A stretch of 64,000 bases of DNA from Sporosarcina sp. ACRSM (lineage in GTDB: Bacteria > Bacillota > Bacilli > Bacillales_A > Planococcaceae): the NCBI RefSeq assembly GCF_022346545.1, contig NZ_JAKRNU010000001.1:728716-792715 (forward strand), read 5' to 3'. A program made the position numbers and the translations under genes. Numbering within the stretch: position 1 is the first letter of the stretch; every line of letters starts with the position of its first letter. This document shows positions 8,760 to 17,687 of this stretch, one piece after another. The notes below the pieces were generated by a model, which was not told the origin of the DNA, searched no databases, and worked only from the letters and a program-made list of their open reading frames with translations.

Positions 8760-9313
8760 CATAACTTCCAATCAATTTGTATGGAAGGATATTGTTCCAT
8801 TACACCGGTTACTTTGCCTTGCGTATAGTTGTGAATAGGTTTATTGATTTGGACATTGTTGATGGCCTTTTGGGGTGTTGCATGGATACTGAGTGAGCCC
8901 GGTTGGAAAGCCATTTGAATTTTCGTTCGGTCGCCGACAAAACGGATGTCCATTTGTTTTGGTGGTGGTGTGCCATTCTGTTTGGCAATGTCAACGATTG
9001 GATTTCCACCGTTTTCGATACGAACAAGTTGTTGACCTTCTTGCGCCCGGCGTGCGATGCCTTCCATGACAATTTGATGTCCGTATTGGGCATTTTCGGC
9101 AGAACGTCTTAGCGGACTTTTCAAATCAACGTCCGCACGAACTTCTGTTGTATCTAAAGAAAGTTGAGGTCTCACCGTGGACATTTCCAAGATGGCGGCG
9201 GGTTGTTCCTGAGTGAGTGTTGCTTTTGGCTGCTCAATTTCTTGGATTGGTTTGTCGATCTGAAGTCCTAAAATGCCACGTGTTGTTTGAATTTGTAATT
9301 GTGGGATGTTCAT
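8759..9313 (-). CDS. yviE: DUF6470 family flagellar-locus protein YviE
   Basis: 184 aa from the ATG at 9313, which is preceded by AAAAGGTG; a GTG three codons upstream is less well placed. The sequence is rich in Gln/Ile with IPQLQIQTTRG at the start and DIRFVGDRTKIQMAFQPGS near residue 125. It corresponds to B. subtilis YviE by sequence character and by position between flgL and fliW. The function is unknown. It has no signal peptide or membrane segment. Confidence 0.85.
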   Translation of the reverse strand: MNIPQLQIQTTRGILGLQIDKPIQEIEQPKATLTQEQPAAILEMSTVRPQLSLDTTEVRADVDLKSPLRRSAENAQYGHQIVMEGIARRAQEGQQLVRIENGGNPIVDIAKQNGTPPPKQMDIRFVGDRTKIQMAFQPGSLSIHATPQKAINNVQINKPIHNYTQGKVTGVMEQYPSIQIDWKL

Positions 9314-9368
9314 TGGCTTCACCTTTTAGCAAGGCGCAGGAAAAATATCCAAACGCCTTGAATATTGA

Positions 9369-10250
9369 TTAACGTAAAAAGTCTACAAGTGATGGCTGGA
9401 TGATCCGTGCGCCTACTGAAAGGGCAGCACGATGAATCGATTCTTGAGTGATCATTTCAGTGATCACTTTTTCATAGTCGATATCCTCATTTTCAGATTG
9501 CTGTTTTTTCGCAGCGCCTTCTTGCATTTCAAGACGGTTTTGCATCAGCTCAGCACGGTTGGAGCGGGCTCCAATATCTGCGCGAGCTGTTAGGATCGCA
9601 TCCATTTGCTCATCAATTTTAGATAACGCCTCACTGAAACCGGCCCCATCATCGCCAATATTATCGATTTCTTCAAATAAGTCGTCGATTTTCTTGAACA
9701 TTGCCGCAGCATTTGAGTTTACATTCAAACTTACGCCATCAAATACTTCTATCTCAACAGTTTTGTCAAATGCATCTAAAGTTGCTTGATCGGTCGGAAA
9801 ACCATTTTCTCCATAAACAGGGGTATCTGTTTTCGTTCCACTAAAGATATATTTATCCCCGACTTTTGTATTAGCCAAATCTTTTATTTGCTCACGAAGC
9901 TGATCCAATTCGATCTTGATCTTGTCACGATCCCCAGGTGTCATTGCTCCCGTATTCGCCGCATTCGTTACAAGTTCTTTCGCACGATGCAAAACTTGCC
10001 CAACGCCGTCAAGCGCGTCATCTGAGCTGTCTAGCCAGTTGTGCACTTCGCCTAGATTTTTCTGGTAAGTGGCGACTTTATCGACTTGCATCCGGTAGCC
10101 CATGCCTTTCATGACAACGACGGGATCGTCTGATGGACGGTTCACTTTTTTACCGGTGTTCAGCTGTTCTTGCAGCTTGCCCATTTTATTGTAGCTCGTC
10201 GATAAGTTACGGAGCATGTTGTTGGAAAGCATTGATTGTGTTACACGCAT
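9369..10250 (-). CDS. flgL: Flagellar hook-associated protein 3 FlgL
   Basis: 293 aa. The N-terminal MRVTQSMLSNNMLRNLSTSY and the NTGKKVNRPSDDP block are typical of FlgL, a flagellin-like junction protein between hook and filament. The C-terminal helix ends SVGARIIQPSLVDFLR. It starts 18 nt after flgK, with AAGGAGG before the ATG. It is exported by the flagellar apparatus. Confidence 0.95.
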   Translation of the reverse strand: MRVTQSMLSNNMLRNLSTSYNKMGKLQEQLNTGKKVNRPSDDPVVVMKGMGYRMQVDKVATYQKNLGEVHNWLDSSDDALDGVGQVLHRAKELVTNAANTGAMTPGDRDKIKIELDQLREQIKDLANTKVGDKYIFSGTKTDTPVYGENGFPTDQATLDAFDKTVEIEVFDGVSLNVNSNAAAMFKKIDDLFEEIDNIGDDGAGFSEALSKIDEQMDAILTARADIGARSNRAELMQNRLEMQEGAAKKQQSENEDIDYEKVITEMITQESIHRAALSVGARIIQPSLVDFLR

Positions 10251-10268
10251 TTAATTGGTTCCTCCTTC

Positions 10269-11795
10269 TTATCTACCTACGGTGCCCATTCCGTTAATGA
10301 TTTTGTCGAGTGTTTCGTCTACCACAGTGATCATTCTGGCAGAAGCGTTGTATGCTTGCTGAAATCTAATCATATCCGTCATTTCCTCGTCGAGTGAAAC
10401 GGAACTGATGGAGTCCCGGCGATGGGAGACTGCCCCTAGTAATGTAGCCGTGTTAAATACAAGTTTTTCGGCTTGTTGACCTTCGACACCCAGCTTGCCG
10501 ATAACGCCGGAGTAATAGGTTTGGATAGTGGAGCCGCCCAAACCAGTTAAAGGTTTGAATTGAGCTTCTGATAAAGCCTGTGCATTTTTACCGTTTCCAG
10601 CTTCATTTTCTGCATTTGAAGCATTTATTTTTCCTGGGTCATCGACAATATTGGCATTGACTGTAATCGTTGCTGCATCTGTTCCTTCAAAGAAATCGTC
10701 TTCTTTGACTCTAGGAGTCTCTCCTTCAGGAACTGGAAGCGGCTCACCAGCTGCATGTATTTGATTGAACTCATCGATAAAGACAGCAGCCATTTTATTC
10801 AATTCAGCAATCATATCAGGATACAGACCTTTCCCGTTTACACTTCCATCATCGTAGCCATACGAATCAATAAGGGATCTAAGTTTTCCTGCAACCTGCA
10901 TGTTATCCACTGTCAAACTATCACCATCTGCTGGACCGCCTGTAAAAGTGAAGCCTGTCATTGGGCCAGTTGGGTTTCCATCCGCATCAGCACCGTTTAC
11001 CGATATCTCCGAATAGGATTTCCCGGAGACTACTGTGATAGGGTCACCATTCGTTTTAATTTTCACAGTTACCGTACCTTCTGCAATCGCTAAGGCACGG
11101 CCACCTGATTTTTCATACGATGTTTCAATTGGTACGTAAGTCGAGAGTTCATCTAGTAACATATCCCGCGCATCATACAAATCATTCGGCATATAACCAT
11201 TAGGTTCCACTTCTGAAATTTGACGATTTAGATCTCCAATTTGCTGTAGGATGGAGTTTATCGCTGTTGCAGAAACACCGATTTCCTGGCCTAGATTTGT
11301 TTGAATTTCCGATAAAGATTTATGGATATAGTTGAATGAATCAGCTACCGCTTCACCTCGTTGGATAACGACTGCGCGTGCACCACCGTTTTCGGGATTT
11401 GTCGCAAGTGTTTGTAAGGATGACCAGAATTCGCTCAGTGATTGTTGCAAGCCATAGGCGGATGGTTCTGCAAGAACATCTTCCATCTGCGAAATCGCTT
11501 GTGATCTGGACTCCCAATAGCCAAGCTTATTCGATTCCTGTCTGAACTGCTGGTCGACGAAGGAGTCGCGGATCCGTTGGATAGAGCCGGCTTCGACGCC
11601 GGTTCCGAGGAAGCCGGGCATGGTGCCGGCGTTGAGGCCGACGCCTGGGAATCCGGGTGTCGCTTGCATGTTGACGCGTTGGCGTGAGTAGCCGAGTGTG
11701 TTGGCGTTAGAGATATTGTGTCCGGTTGTATAGAGCGCGGATTGTTGTGTGAACAGGCCGCGTTTGCTTGTTTCGAGTCCCATGAATGTGGACAT
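10269..11795 (-). CDS. flgK: Flagellar hook-associated protein 1 FlgK
   Basis: 508 aa, near the usual length for Bacillales FlgK. The N-terminal ETSKRGLFTQQSALYTTGHN, then ISNANTLGYSRQRV, is the conserved D0 block shared by hook-family proteins. The C-terminus has the matching SRRDSISSVSLDEEMTDMI and QQAYNASARMITVVDETLD. It caps the hook and joins it to FlgL. The gene lies between flgN (12 nt upstream) and flgL. Confidence 0.96.
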   Translation of the reverse strand: MSTFMGLETSKRGLFTQQSALYTTGHNISNANTLGYSRQRVNMQATPGFPGVGLNAGTMPGFLGTGVEAGSIQRIRDSFVDQQFRQESNKLGYWESRSQAISQMEDVLAEPSAYGLQQSLSEFWSSLQTLATNPENGGARAVVIQRGEAVADSFNYIHKSLSEIQTNLGQEIGVSATAINSILQQIGDLNRQISEVEPNGYMPNDLYDARDMLLDELSTYVPIETSYEKSGGRALAIAEGTVTVKIKTNGDPITVVSGKSYSEISVNGADADGNPTGPMTGFTFTGGPADGDSLTVDNMQVAGKLRSLIDSYGYDDGSVNGKGLYPDMIAELNKMAAVFIDEFNQIHAAGEPLPVPEGETPRVKEDDFFEGTDAATITVNANIVDDPGKINASNAENEAGNGKNAQALSEAQFKPLTGLGGSTIQTYYSGVIGKLGVEGQQAEKLVFNTATLLGAVSHRRDSISSVSLDEEMTDMIRFQQAYNASARMITVVDETLDKIINGMGTVGR

Positions 11796-11806
11796 TGTTT
11801 TACCCC

Positions 11807-12310
11807 CTAGGCATTTGTATCAAAAGTCGTTCGGGCTTTCGATGCATTGTTTCCGCTAATTTCTGTTTTTGAGTAGTTGACCGATTCCGGGCGTGGCCGG
11901 ACCATGTCCAGCGATAGATTCACGAACTGAAGGGATTGGTAGGTCAGTTTCTGGTTCAGGTCGTTTTGCCATTTCAATTCATGAATCGCATGCAGGAGAC
12001 GGTCCCTCGCCTCCTCTAGGCGTTGTTTGTCCGCCTCGGGTGCGGCTTCGAGCAGGTCGGATACGGTCGGTTCCGCAGGCACGGATCTTCCTTGATCGGC
12101 CAGGTATTGCGCGACGGCACGCTGTCTTGCGTTGTCCATCTGGACGATGGCGGCCAAATGGGCTTGCTCGTCTTTCAGCATCTGATCGAGCCCTGCCATG
12201 TCCCCGCTTTTAATAAGGGCTGTCTTGTCAATGGCAAGACGTAATAAGCTCTTATGCAGTTTTTCGAGGCTGTCGATGGTCGACAGGATCGTTGTGATGG
12301 ACATGCTCAT
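11807..12310 (-). CDS. flgN: FlgN-type chaperone for hook-associated proteins
   Basis: 167 aa and mostly helical. FlgN proteins are cytoplasmic export chaperones for FlgK and FlgL, and this gene lies directly between flgM and flgK as in B. subtilis (yvyG). Two possible ATG codons (12310 and 12304) follow AAAGGCGGTG. Sequence similarity in the family is low, so the call relies mainly on length, helical character and gene order. The flgN region is noticeably GC-richer than neighbouring flgK and hag. Confidence 0.85.
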   Translation of the reverse strand: MSMSITTILSTIDSLEKLHKSLLRLAIDKTALIKSGDMAGLDQMLKDEQAHLAAIVQMDNARQRAVAQYLADQGRSVPAEPTVSDLLEAAPEADKQRLEEARDRLLHAIHELKWQNDLNQKLTYQSLQFVNLSLDMVRPRPESVNYSKTEISGNNASKARTTFDTNA

Positions 12311-12319
12311 ACACCGCCT

Positions 12320-12583
12320 TTACTTTTTGAAGTATTTCACAAGATTGGAAGCGAGTTGATCGGCATCCACTTGGTACGTGCCCGATTCGACTTGCTTTTT
12401 CAGCTGTTGGACGCGTTCATTGCGCTCTGTAGCGATAGGCGACATTTCCGACAGTTGCTTCGCTTTCGATGAAATTTCGAGTTTGTCGGTTTTCAACTTG
12501 TTTTGCTGTTCAGCTTGTTCAGCTTTCAACTGGTTTGCTTTGTAAGGGTTTACGGCCGGCAGATTGATTCGATTGATTTTCAT
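12320..12583 (-). CDS. flgM: Anti-sigma-D factor FlgM
   Basis: 87 aa from the ATG at 12583, which has AAAGGAG at good spacing; a GTG three codons upstream is less likely. The N-terminus MKINRINLPAVNPYK and the C-terminal block GTYQVDADQLASNLVKYF are typical. FlgM holds sigma-D inactive until the hook-basal body is complete. It is the first gene of the flgM-flgN-flgK-flgL-yviE operon. Confidence 0.95.
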   Translation of the reverse strand: MKINRINLPAVNPYKANQLKAEQAEQQNKLKTDKLEISSKAKQLSEMSPIATERNERVQQLKKQVESGTYQVDADQLASNLVKYFKK

Positions 12584-12618
12584 ATATCTCACTCCTTTCG
12601 ATTTTCTTCCATCGGTGT

Positions 12619-12799
12619 CTAGGCTTCAGGCGCCAGCCGCTCGGAGGCCCACAGGATGTGGGTCACGCAGTCGTTGCCGCAGGACGCGGCGAATTTAGAC
12701 TGCGTTCCTTAATAGCAATCCAGCTATATGGCAAAAACCGCCACGTCGCTTGATCTACTTATGCCTGTCGCGTCTAAGTAGGCGCCTTACGCTTTTCTA
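12619..12799 (+). repeat. Dispersed structured repeat, type I, copy A (no cassette)
   Basis: This fills most of the gap between flgM and yvyF. On the plus strand it has two adjacent hairpins: CCCAC-AGGAT-GTGGG (loop 12653-12657) and GCCGC-AGGAC-GCGGC (loop 12681-12685). The second sits inside an outer stem GCAGTC/GACTGC (12667-12672 with 12698-12703). A third hairpin near 12745 has an A-rich loop on this strand. The ends carry GGCGCC and AGAAAAGCG (minus sense) and can pair. Other copies are at 48.4, 39.6, 38.8, 57.1 and 52.0 kb. Confidence 0.8.
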
Positions 12800-12874
12800 A
12801 TAGTATACGCTTTCGCTAAGTGTCTACTCTTTATGTCGGTCGAAATTAGTGAACGTTTAGTGTCTTTGGAACGA

Positions 12875-12907
12875 AAAAACCGGATAGCTCAAAAAGCACC
12901 GGTTTTT
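12875..12907 (-). terminator. Intrinsic terminator of the comF operon
   Basis: Stem AAAAACCGG/CCGGTTTTT (12875-12883 with 12899-12907), just beyond the yvyF stop. On the minus strand it ends in a T run. It isolates the comF genes from flgM. Confidence 0.8.
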
Positions 12908-12910
12908 CCC

Positions 12911-13327
12911 TTATTCAGGTTTGCGGTCTGCGAGATAGGTCCCTCGATTTTGGGCTTCGAGGTTGTCCCTGAATTCTTTTGCCGCCTCGAATGTGCGCAG
13001 TTCATTTTTAATGTCGGCCGTACAACGATCACATAGCTTCCCTTTCGTTGTCAGTTTGCCGCAATTGTCACACGGGTAACCGAGGTTTGGGAATAACGCA
13101 GGTTGCAGGCGCCCTTTTCGGACCCATTTATGTAGAAGTGTTTCGGTGACGCCAGTCACTTCGACAATCCGTTCAATTGTCGCTGCACGGTTTTCACGCC
13201 TTCTTAAGAAGCGGTACACTTCCTCGTACATTTTCTCTTCGTTCGCCGCACATTTCGCACAGACGTCCCGTATGCCTGTGTAGTTGAAAAAATCCCCACA
13301 TGTCGGGCAATCTCGTAATTCAGCCAT
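12911..13327 (-). CDS. yvyF: Flagellar-operon protein YvyF (TIGR03826 type)
   Basis: 138 aa from the ATG at 13327, which has GGAAGGGG upstream; the longer GTG start would overlap comFC by 14 nt. Zinc-ribbon-like pairs are visible: CPTCGDFF near residue 8 with CAKC, and CDNCGKLTTKGKLCDRC near residue 86. A helix-turn-helix-like stretch (ATIERIVEVTGVTETLLHKW) lies between them. It corresponds to YvyF at the end of the comF operon in Bacillales. The function is not established; it may be a small regulator. Confidence 0.85.
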   Translation of the reverse strand: MAELRDCPTCGDFFNYTGIRDVCAKCAANEEKMYEEVYRFLRRRENRAATIERIVEVTGVTETLLHKWVRKGRLQPALFPNLGYPCDNCGKLTTKGKLCDRCTADIKNELRTFEAAKEFRDNLEAQNRGTYLADRKPE

Positions 13328-13346
13328 AGTCTTTCCCCTTCCACTT

Positions 13347-13955
13347 TTATCGTCCGGCACGGATCAGTGTAACCGCCTCGACGCGGATCGCGCCTGCTTG
13401 TTTCAAGGCGGTTGCCGCATGGCGGAGCGTTGTGCCGGTTGTGTAAATATCGTCTACTAGTAAATACGTTCCAGGTCGAATGTTAGTTCCCGGTTTTATT
13501 GTAAATAACGGTTTCATCGCCAAGCGTTGTTGCTTCGTTTTTTCACCCATCGATCCGGTGTCTGTCTTCTCAAGCAGATGGATGAATGGGATGCGCGCCG
13601 CTGTTAACAGTTCATCGATATGCGCAAAAGTCCGTTCACGCTTTTTTTCCGGATGCATCGGAATCGGCACGATTGTGGCGTTGCCGGTTAAGTGGCCGCG
13701 CAATTCATCTGCAAAAATAGTAGCGAGTGCGACATCTTGCAGAAATTTGAACTGATGGAGATAGTCCTGCATCGCTTCGTTATACGCGTACAATGATGTG
13801 ATGCTGTCAAGAACGTCATCCTTATCTTTTATGTCGGCACGTTGGAAGTTTTTTGAACAGTGTTGGCAAATTTCCTTTTCTTTTTCGAGGCCGAGTAATC
13901 CTTTCCAAGTTGCCGTGGAAGCGATGGGCTGTTGGCAGAGAAGGCATTCGTTCAT
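13347..13955 (-). CDS. comFC: ComF family protein ComFC (phosphoribosyltransferase fold)
   Basis: 202 aa. The N-terminal MNECLLCQQPI and ICQHCSKNF form a zinc-binding Cys4. The C-terminal half has the PRT motif LLVDDIYTTGTTL near residue 165. ComFC is needed for uptake of single-stranded DNA in competent cells, with ComFA. Its ATG overlaps the comFA stop (ATGA), so the two are coupled. The length is slightly short of the usual 220-240 aa but all family blocks are present. Confidence 0.93.
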   Translation of the reverse strand: MNECLLCQQPIASTATWKGLLGLEKEKEICQHCSKNFQRADIKDKDDVLDSITSLYAYNEAMQDYLHQFKFLQDVALATIFADELRGHLTGNATIVPIPMHPEKKRERTFAHIDELLTAARIPFIHLLEKTDTGSMGEKTKQQRLAMKPLFTIKPGTNIRPGTYLLVDDIYTTGTTLRHAATALKQAGAIRVEAVTLIRAGR

Positions 13956-15328
13956 GTGAATTCTCCTTTATTCAATCGGATGATTTCGTTTTTCGCGTCA
14001 TCCATCGCATAGGTGATACCATGATGGAAAAGGACGAAATCACCGGTCGGGTGCTGGATAGCGCGTCCGACACGGCCACCGATTTGGATGAGTGCGCCTT
14101 TATTGAAAATCAGTTGTTCCGCCCCGACAACGGCTACTTGGACATTGGGGATCGTGATGCCGCGTTCCAGAATGGTCGTTGTCAGCAGACCAGGCAGTTC
14201 TTTATTGCGCAGCGCTTGGACATGTTCTTTCCGGTCTGGATGCGAGGCATGGACGGCTCGGATACGCGCATCGAGTTGTTGGAATAAAGGCTCCGCTTCT
14301 TCCATGAGCCCGATGTGATGGAAAAAGATGAGGAAAGGTTCTTGTTGAGCGAGTCGTGCGGTCGTCCAATCGATGAGTTTTTTCGGCAGCTTGCCTTTTT
14401 GGATCTGCTTTGCGTAATTCCATAGTGAATCATAGCGCGGCACAGGCAATGGATGGCCATGATAGCGACGATTGATAGTGGAGATCTGCCCTGTCTTTTT
14501 GATGTCCGCGATTAGTTTGTCCGATGGTGTGGCGGTCACAAAATGGATGGGAGCTTCCGGTTTTGCCGCTTTCTTGACAGCCCGTCGCAATATTTCGTCT
14601 GCCGTATAGGGAAACGCATCGGCTTCGTCGACAAAAATGGCATCGAACGCATGGCGGAATCTGTAAAGCTGGTGAGTAGTGGCTAGGATGAGTTGAGCGG
14701 ATTGTAGTGTTGGTGTGGCCCCACCGTATAGCGCATCGATCAGCGTTTTCGGGAATGCGGCGCGCAGGCGTGGTTCGAGTTCCAAGATTACGTCGACGCG
14801 TGGCGCGGCGATGCAGATCCGTTTCCCTTCCAGTAATAATTTGTGGATCGGTTCAAAAAGGATTTCCGTTTTGCCAGAGCCACAGACGGCATGGATCAGA
14901 TGTGGAATGCGTTTCGTATTGCTTTCAGTCAATTCGTTGGAAGCTTGCTGTTGGCGTGGTGTCAATGTTCCTTGCCAAGCAAGTGTATGGGTGGTCGGGT
15001 AGACGGGTGGTTCCCCTTTCCAGATGATGAGTTCCGTACAACTGGAGACGCGTCCCATTTTCAGGCAATGACGGCAATACGTGCAAATTCCTTGGCATTT
15101 TGCACAGTGGAAGGTGGTGAAGCGGGATGGAGTGTCATTTTCACATCGATTGCAGAAGTGGCGAATTTGTCGGGTATAGGTTTTGGTCGATGTGATACCT
15201 GGAATGATTTCGATGTGGCGGGCTGCAATTTGTGCGTCGATGGTGTCTATTGGGAAAGGGGTGTGCAGGCGCAACCAAATACGGCCGGCGAGAAAATCCC
15301 GCACTGCCGAATCAATTAAAATAGTCAT
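13952..15328 (-). CDS. comFA: DNA transport ATPase/helicase ComFA
   Basis: 458 aa from the ATG at 15328 (GAGGTG 6 nt before it). An N-terminal Cys4 zinc region (CNRC, CAKC, CTYC, CLKM) precedes the helicase core: Walker A CGSGKTE near residue 150, a DEAD box in FVDEADAF near 235, FVTATPS near 265 and GGRVGRAI near 420. ComFA is the cytoplasmic motor for pulling transforming DNA through ComEC. It is the first gene of the comFA-comFC-yvyF operon and about 47 nt after degV. Confidence 0.95.
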   Translation of the reverse strand: MTILIDSAVRDFLAGRIWLRLHTPFPIDTIDAQIAARHIEIIPGITSTKTYTRQIRHFCNRCENDTPSRFTTFHCAKCQGICTYCRHCLKMGRVSSCTELIIWKGEPPVYPTTHTLAWQGTLTPRQQQASNELTESNTKRIPHLIHAVCGSGKTEILFEPIHKLLLEGKRICIAAPRVDVILELEPRLRAAFPKTLIDALYGGATPTLQSAQLILATTHQLYRFRHAFDAIFVDEADAFPYTADEILRRAVKKAAKPEAPIHFVTATPSDKLIADIKKTGQISTINRRYHGHPLPVPRYDSLWNYAKQIQKGKLPKKLIDWTTARLAQQEPFLIFFHHIGLMEEAEPLFQQLDARIRAVHASHPDRKEHVQALRNKELPGLLTTTILERGITIPNVQVAVVGAEQLIFNKGALIQIGGRVGRAIQHPTGDFVLFHHGITYAMDDAKNEIIRLNKGEFT

Positions 15329-15374
15329 CTGCAACACCTCTTTCTTCTATCATTTATTTGTGGCGGTCGGCGCT

Positions 15375-16220
15375 TTACACTTTTCTTTTCACCCAACCCA
15401 ATCCCATGGCTCCCTCGCCTAAATGGGTTCCAATGACGGGACCGAAGTGGCTGATGGTGAAGTGGACGTCCGGCATTTGTTCGGATAATTCGGCACGCCA
15501 TGCTTCAGCTTCTTCCAGTCGGTTGGCGTGAATGATGGACGCTTCGAGCTTCATCGTAGCCGCGTCTTCAGCAAGCATGTCCGCAATGCGTTTCATCGCT
15601 TTTTTTCTTGTTCGGATTTTTTCGTATGGGACGATCACTTTATCTTGGAAATGCAGAAGCGGTTTCACTTGCAATAAGCCGCCAATGAACGCTTGTGCTC
15701 CCGACAGTCTGCCGCCCCGCTGTAAATGGGCCAAGTCGTCCACCATGAAATAGGCGCGCATCGTCTGTTTCATTTCTGCAAGTTCGGCTAGGATTTGTTC
15801 AGGTGCGGCGCCTTGTTGGGCCATTTCCGCGGCACGGATGGCGTAGAATCCTTGCAAATAGCAGGACAGTTCCGAATCGAATGCGTAAACTTCGATGCCT
15901 TCGACCATGCCGCCTGCTTGTACCGCTCCGGCGTATGTGCCGCTAATACCGCTGGAAAGATGGATGGAAATGACTGCATCATACTGTTCTTTGAACGTCT
16001 CAAATAATTCGACAAATTTCCCGACAGGCGGCTGTGATGTTTTCGGCAGTGGACCGTTCCCGCGCACTTTATCGTAAAATTCGGTTGCTTGTAAGTCGAT
16101 TTCCTCTTCGTATGCGACACCGTCCAATGTGACGGTTAATGGAATCATATGAATGTCCAATCGTTCTCGTAATTCGATCGGTAAATAAGCTGTACTATCT
16201 GTTACAATTGCTGTTTTCAA
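15375..16220 (-). CDS. DegV family fatty-acid-binding protein
   Basis: 281 aa, the normal DegV length. MKTAIVTDSTAYLP at the start, TSQPPVGKF near residue 78, IHLSSGISGTY near 101 and the C-terminal GPVIGTHLGEGAMG are all family blocks. DegV (FakB-type) proteins bind a fatty acid for phosphorylation by the FakA kinase. The start is a TTG at 16220 with GGGAG about 9 nt upstream. As in B. subtilis, a degV-type gene lies just before comFA. A separate fakA is not in the window. Confidence 0.93.
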   Translation of the reverse strand: MKTAIVTDSTAYLPIELRERLDIHMIPLTVTLDGVAYEEEIDLQATEFYDKVRGNGPLPKTSQPPVGKFVELFETFKEQYDAVISIHLSSGISGTYAGAVQAGGMVEGIEVYAFDSELSCYLQGFYAIRAAEMAQQGAAPEQILAELAEMKQTMRAYFMVDDLAHLQRGGRLSGAQAFIGGLLQVKPLLHFQDKVIVPYEKIRTRKKAMKRIADMLAEDAATMKLEASIIHANRLEEAEAWRAELSEQMPDVHFTISHFGPVIGTHLGEGAMGLGWVKRKV

Positions 16221-16304
16221 TTATTCTCAACTCCCGCTCTCTATTCTACCCAAAACGCGTCAGAATGGAAATGCGGAACGAGATTGAATTAGCAATCTAT
16301 ATTC

Positions 16305-17540
16305 TTATTCAAGTCGTTGCGTCCAGCAATGCGCTTGGAGGGCACACTGGCTCAATTCGTTTATCGTGATATCAAGGGTTTGTGAATAAAATGAGATCCG
16401 TTCCCAATCGAATCGCTCGACCGCTTCCGCCAATTGTAAATAGGGGGTGATTTCCGTCCATTCCCCTTTCAATGTTTGTTGGACTTTATCAGAGAGGGAT
16501 ATCAGCGCCCAAATCTCTTCCCAACTCCGCCGCATTAAGACGTTCATGAGCGAAAACATGCCGGCGAGGAAATATTCTTCCGGATTTTTCTTGCCATCCC
16601 GTTTTGCAAGGAGCTCGCAAAGTTTCGCACGGGTCAGTGAATAATCAATTAGGACTTGAATATGCCTCGCTTTCGACCTTTCCCCAATTTCCTGTAATGC
16701 CAAGACTTGCATCCATTTTCTCGCTTCGCGTAAACCGATTAGGACGAGTGCTTGTTTAATGGAATGGATCTGTTTCGGGACTTCGAATGCAAGTGTATTG
16801 ATATAGCGTAGCAATTTATAGGATAGCGAGATGTCGCGCATGACCAGCTCTGTGATTTCTTCAACACTCGGTGTCTCCTCATTTAACTTCTGGATGATAT
16901 GGAATTTCAAACCGACATCTTGGGGAATTTCGACCCCTTGGATAATTTCAGGCTTGGCGAAATAATAGCCTTGGAACAGTTTGTATCCGGCTTTTTTGGC
17001 GGCGTTGAACTGCTCTTTCGTTTCGATTTTTTCCGCTAGTAATTGGATGTTTGGATATTTCCCTATGTATGTTTCGAGGATGTTTCGTTCCGCTGCCGTT
17101 GTGTTCAAAAAGTCAATTTTAAGGAAATCAACAAGCTTGAATAGCTCTTCGTAGACGACATGTTGCTCTTGTAACATAAAGTCGTCCAAAGCCAGTTTGA
17201 AACCGTCCGCTTTTAATGCACGCATTTTCGTCAATAGGGAGGGCGTGATTTCAACATCCTCCAAAATTTCAATGACGACTCTATCAGAATCCAAACTTGA
17301 AAACAGATCCTGGGCGAGCAAGGTTCCTGTGAAATTGATAAAAGACAGACTTTTGCCCGCGACTTGATCGACACCAATTGTTAAAAATGTATTGACGAGT
17401 AACTCGATTGTCGCTTTGTCCGCATCCACGTCCGGAAAAAAGTTATCTGGGCTGTTTCTATATAGTAGTTCGTATGCATAGATGTCGCCATTTTGTGTCA
17501 AAATCGGCTGTCTGCCTACGAAAATATCCATGCTTCGCAC
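16305..17540 (-). CDS. EAL-HDOD signalling protein (YuxH type)
   Basis: About 411 aa. The start is either a GTG at 17540 (AGAGGTG 5 nt upstream) or an ATG three codons later giving MDIFVGRQPI; upstream residues in the open frame are unconserved. Residues 1-200 form an EAL-like domain with YELLYRN in place of the EAL motif, LALDDF, LKIDF, LAEKIE and LFQGYYFAKPE. The rest is an HDOD domain (DISLSYKLLRYINT and SIKQALVLIGLREARKW). YuxH-type proteins are linked to cyclic di-GMP and motility. Some phosphodiesterase residues are present but the first motif is altered, so activity is uncertain. Confidence 0.88.
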   Translation of the reverse strand: MRSMDIFVGRQPILTQNGDIYAYELLYRNSPDNFFPDVDADKATIELLVNTFLTIGVDQVAGKSLSFINFTGTLLAQDLFSSLDSDRVVIEILEDVEITPSLLTKMRALKADGFKLALDDFMLQEQHVVYEELFKLVDFLKIDFLNTTAAERNILETYIGKYPNIQLLAEKIETKEQFNAAKKAGYKLFQGYYFAKPEIIQGVEIPQDVGLKFHIIQKLNEETPSVEEITELVMRDISLSYKLLRYINTLAFEVPKQIHSIKQALVLIGLREARKWMQVLALQEIGERSKARHIQVLIDYSLTRAKLCELLAKRDGKKNPEEYFLAGMFSLMNVLMRRSWEEIWALISLSDKVQQTLKGEWTEITPYLQLAEAVERFDWERISFYSQTLDITINELSQCALQAHCWTQRLE

Positions 17541-17687
17541 TTTCTCACCTCTTAGTACAGTAGTATAGCAAAAAAGAACTAGGATACAAGACGTTATTGG
17601 AATCTTAAAACTTTTTACATTAGCATCCTTGTCCGATACATGATATGTTTTAATTGTGGGAAATGGAAGAAACAAGGGGGATTTACA

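Noticed and set aside
11893..12213. Plus-strand open frame opposite flgN
   Set aside because: It is a shadow frame in a GC-rich gene, with no ribosome site or recognisable protein, and is fully covered by flgN.
14843..15319. Plus-strand 158-codon frame opposite comFA
   Set aside because: It lies over the ComFA zinc region and helicase motif I, which are clearly coding on the other strand.
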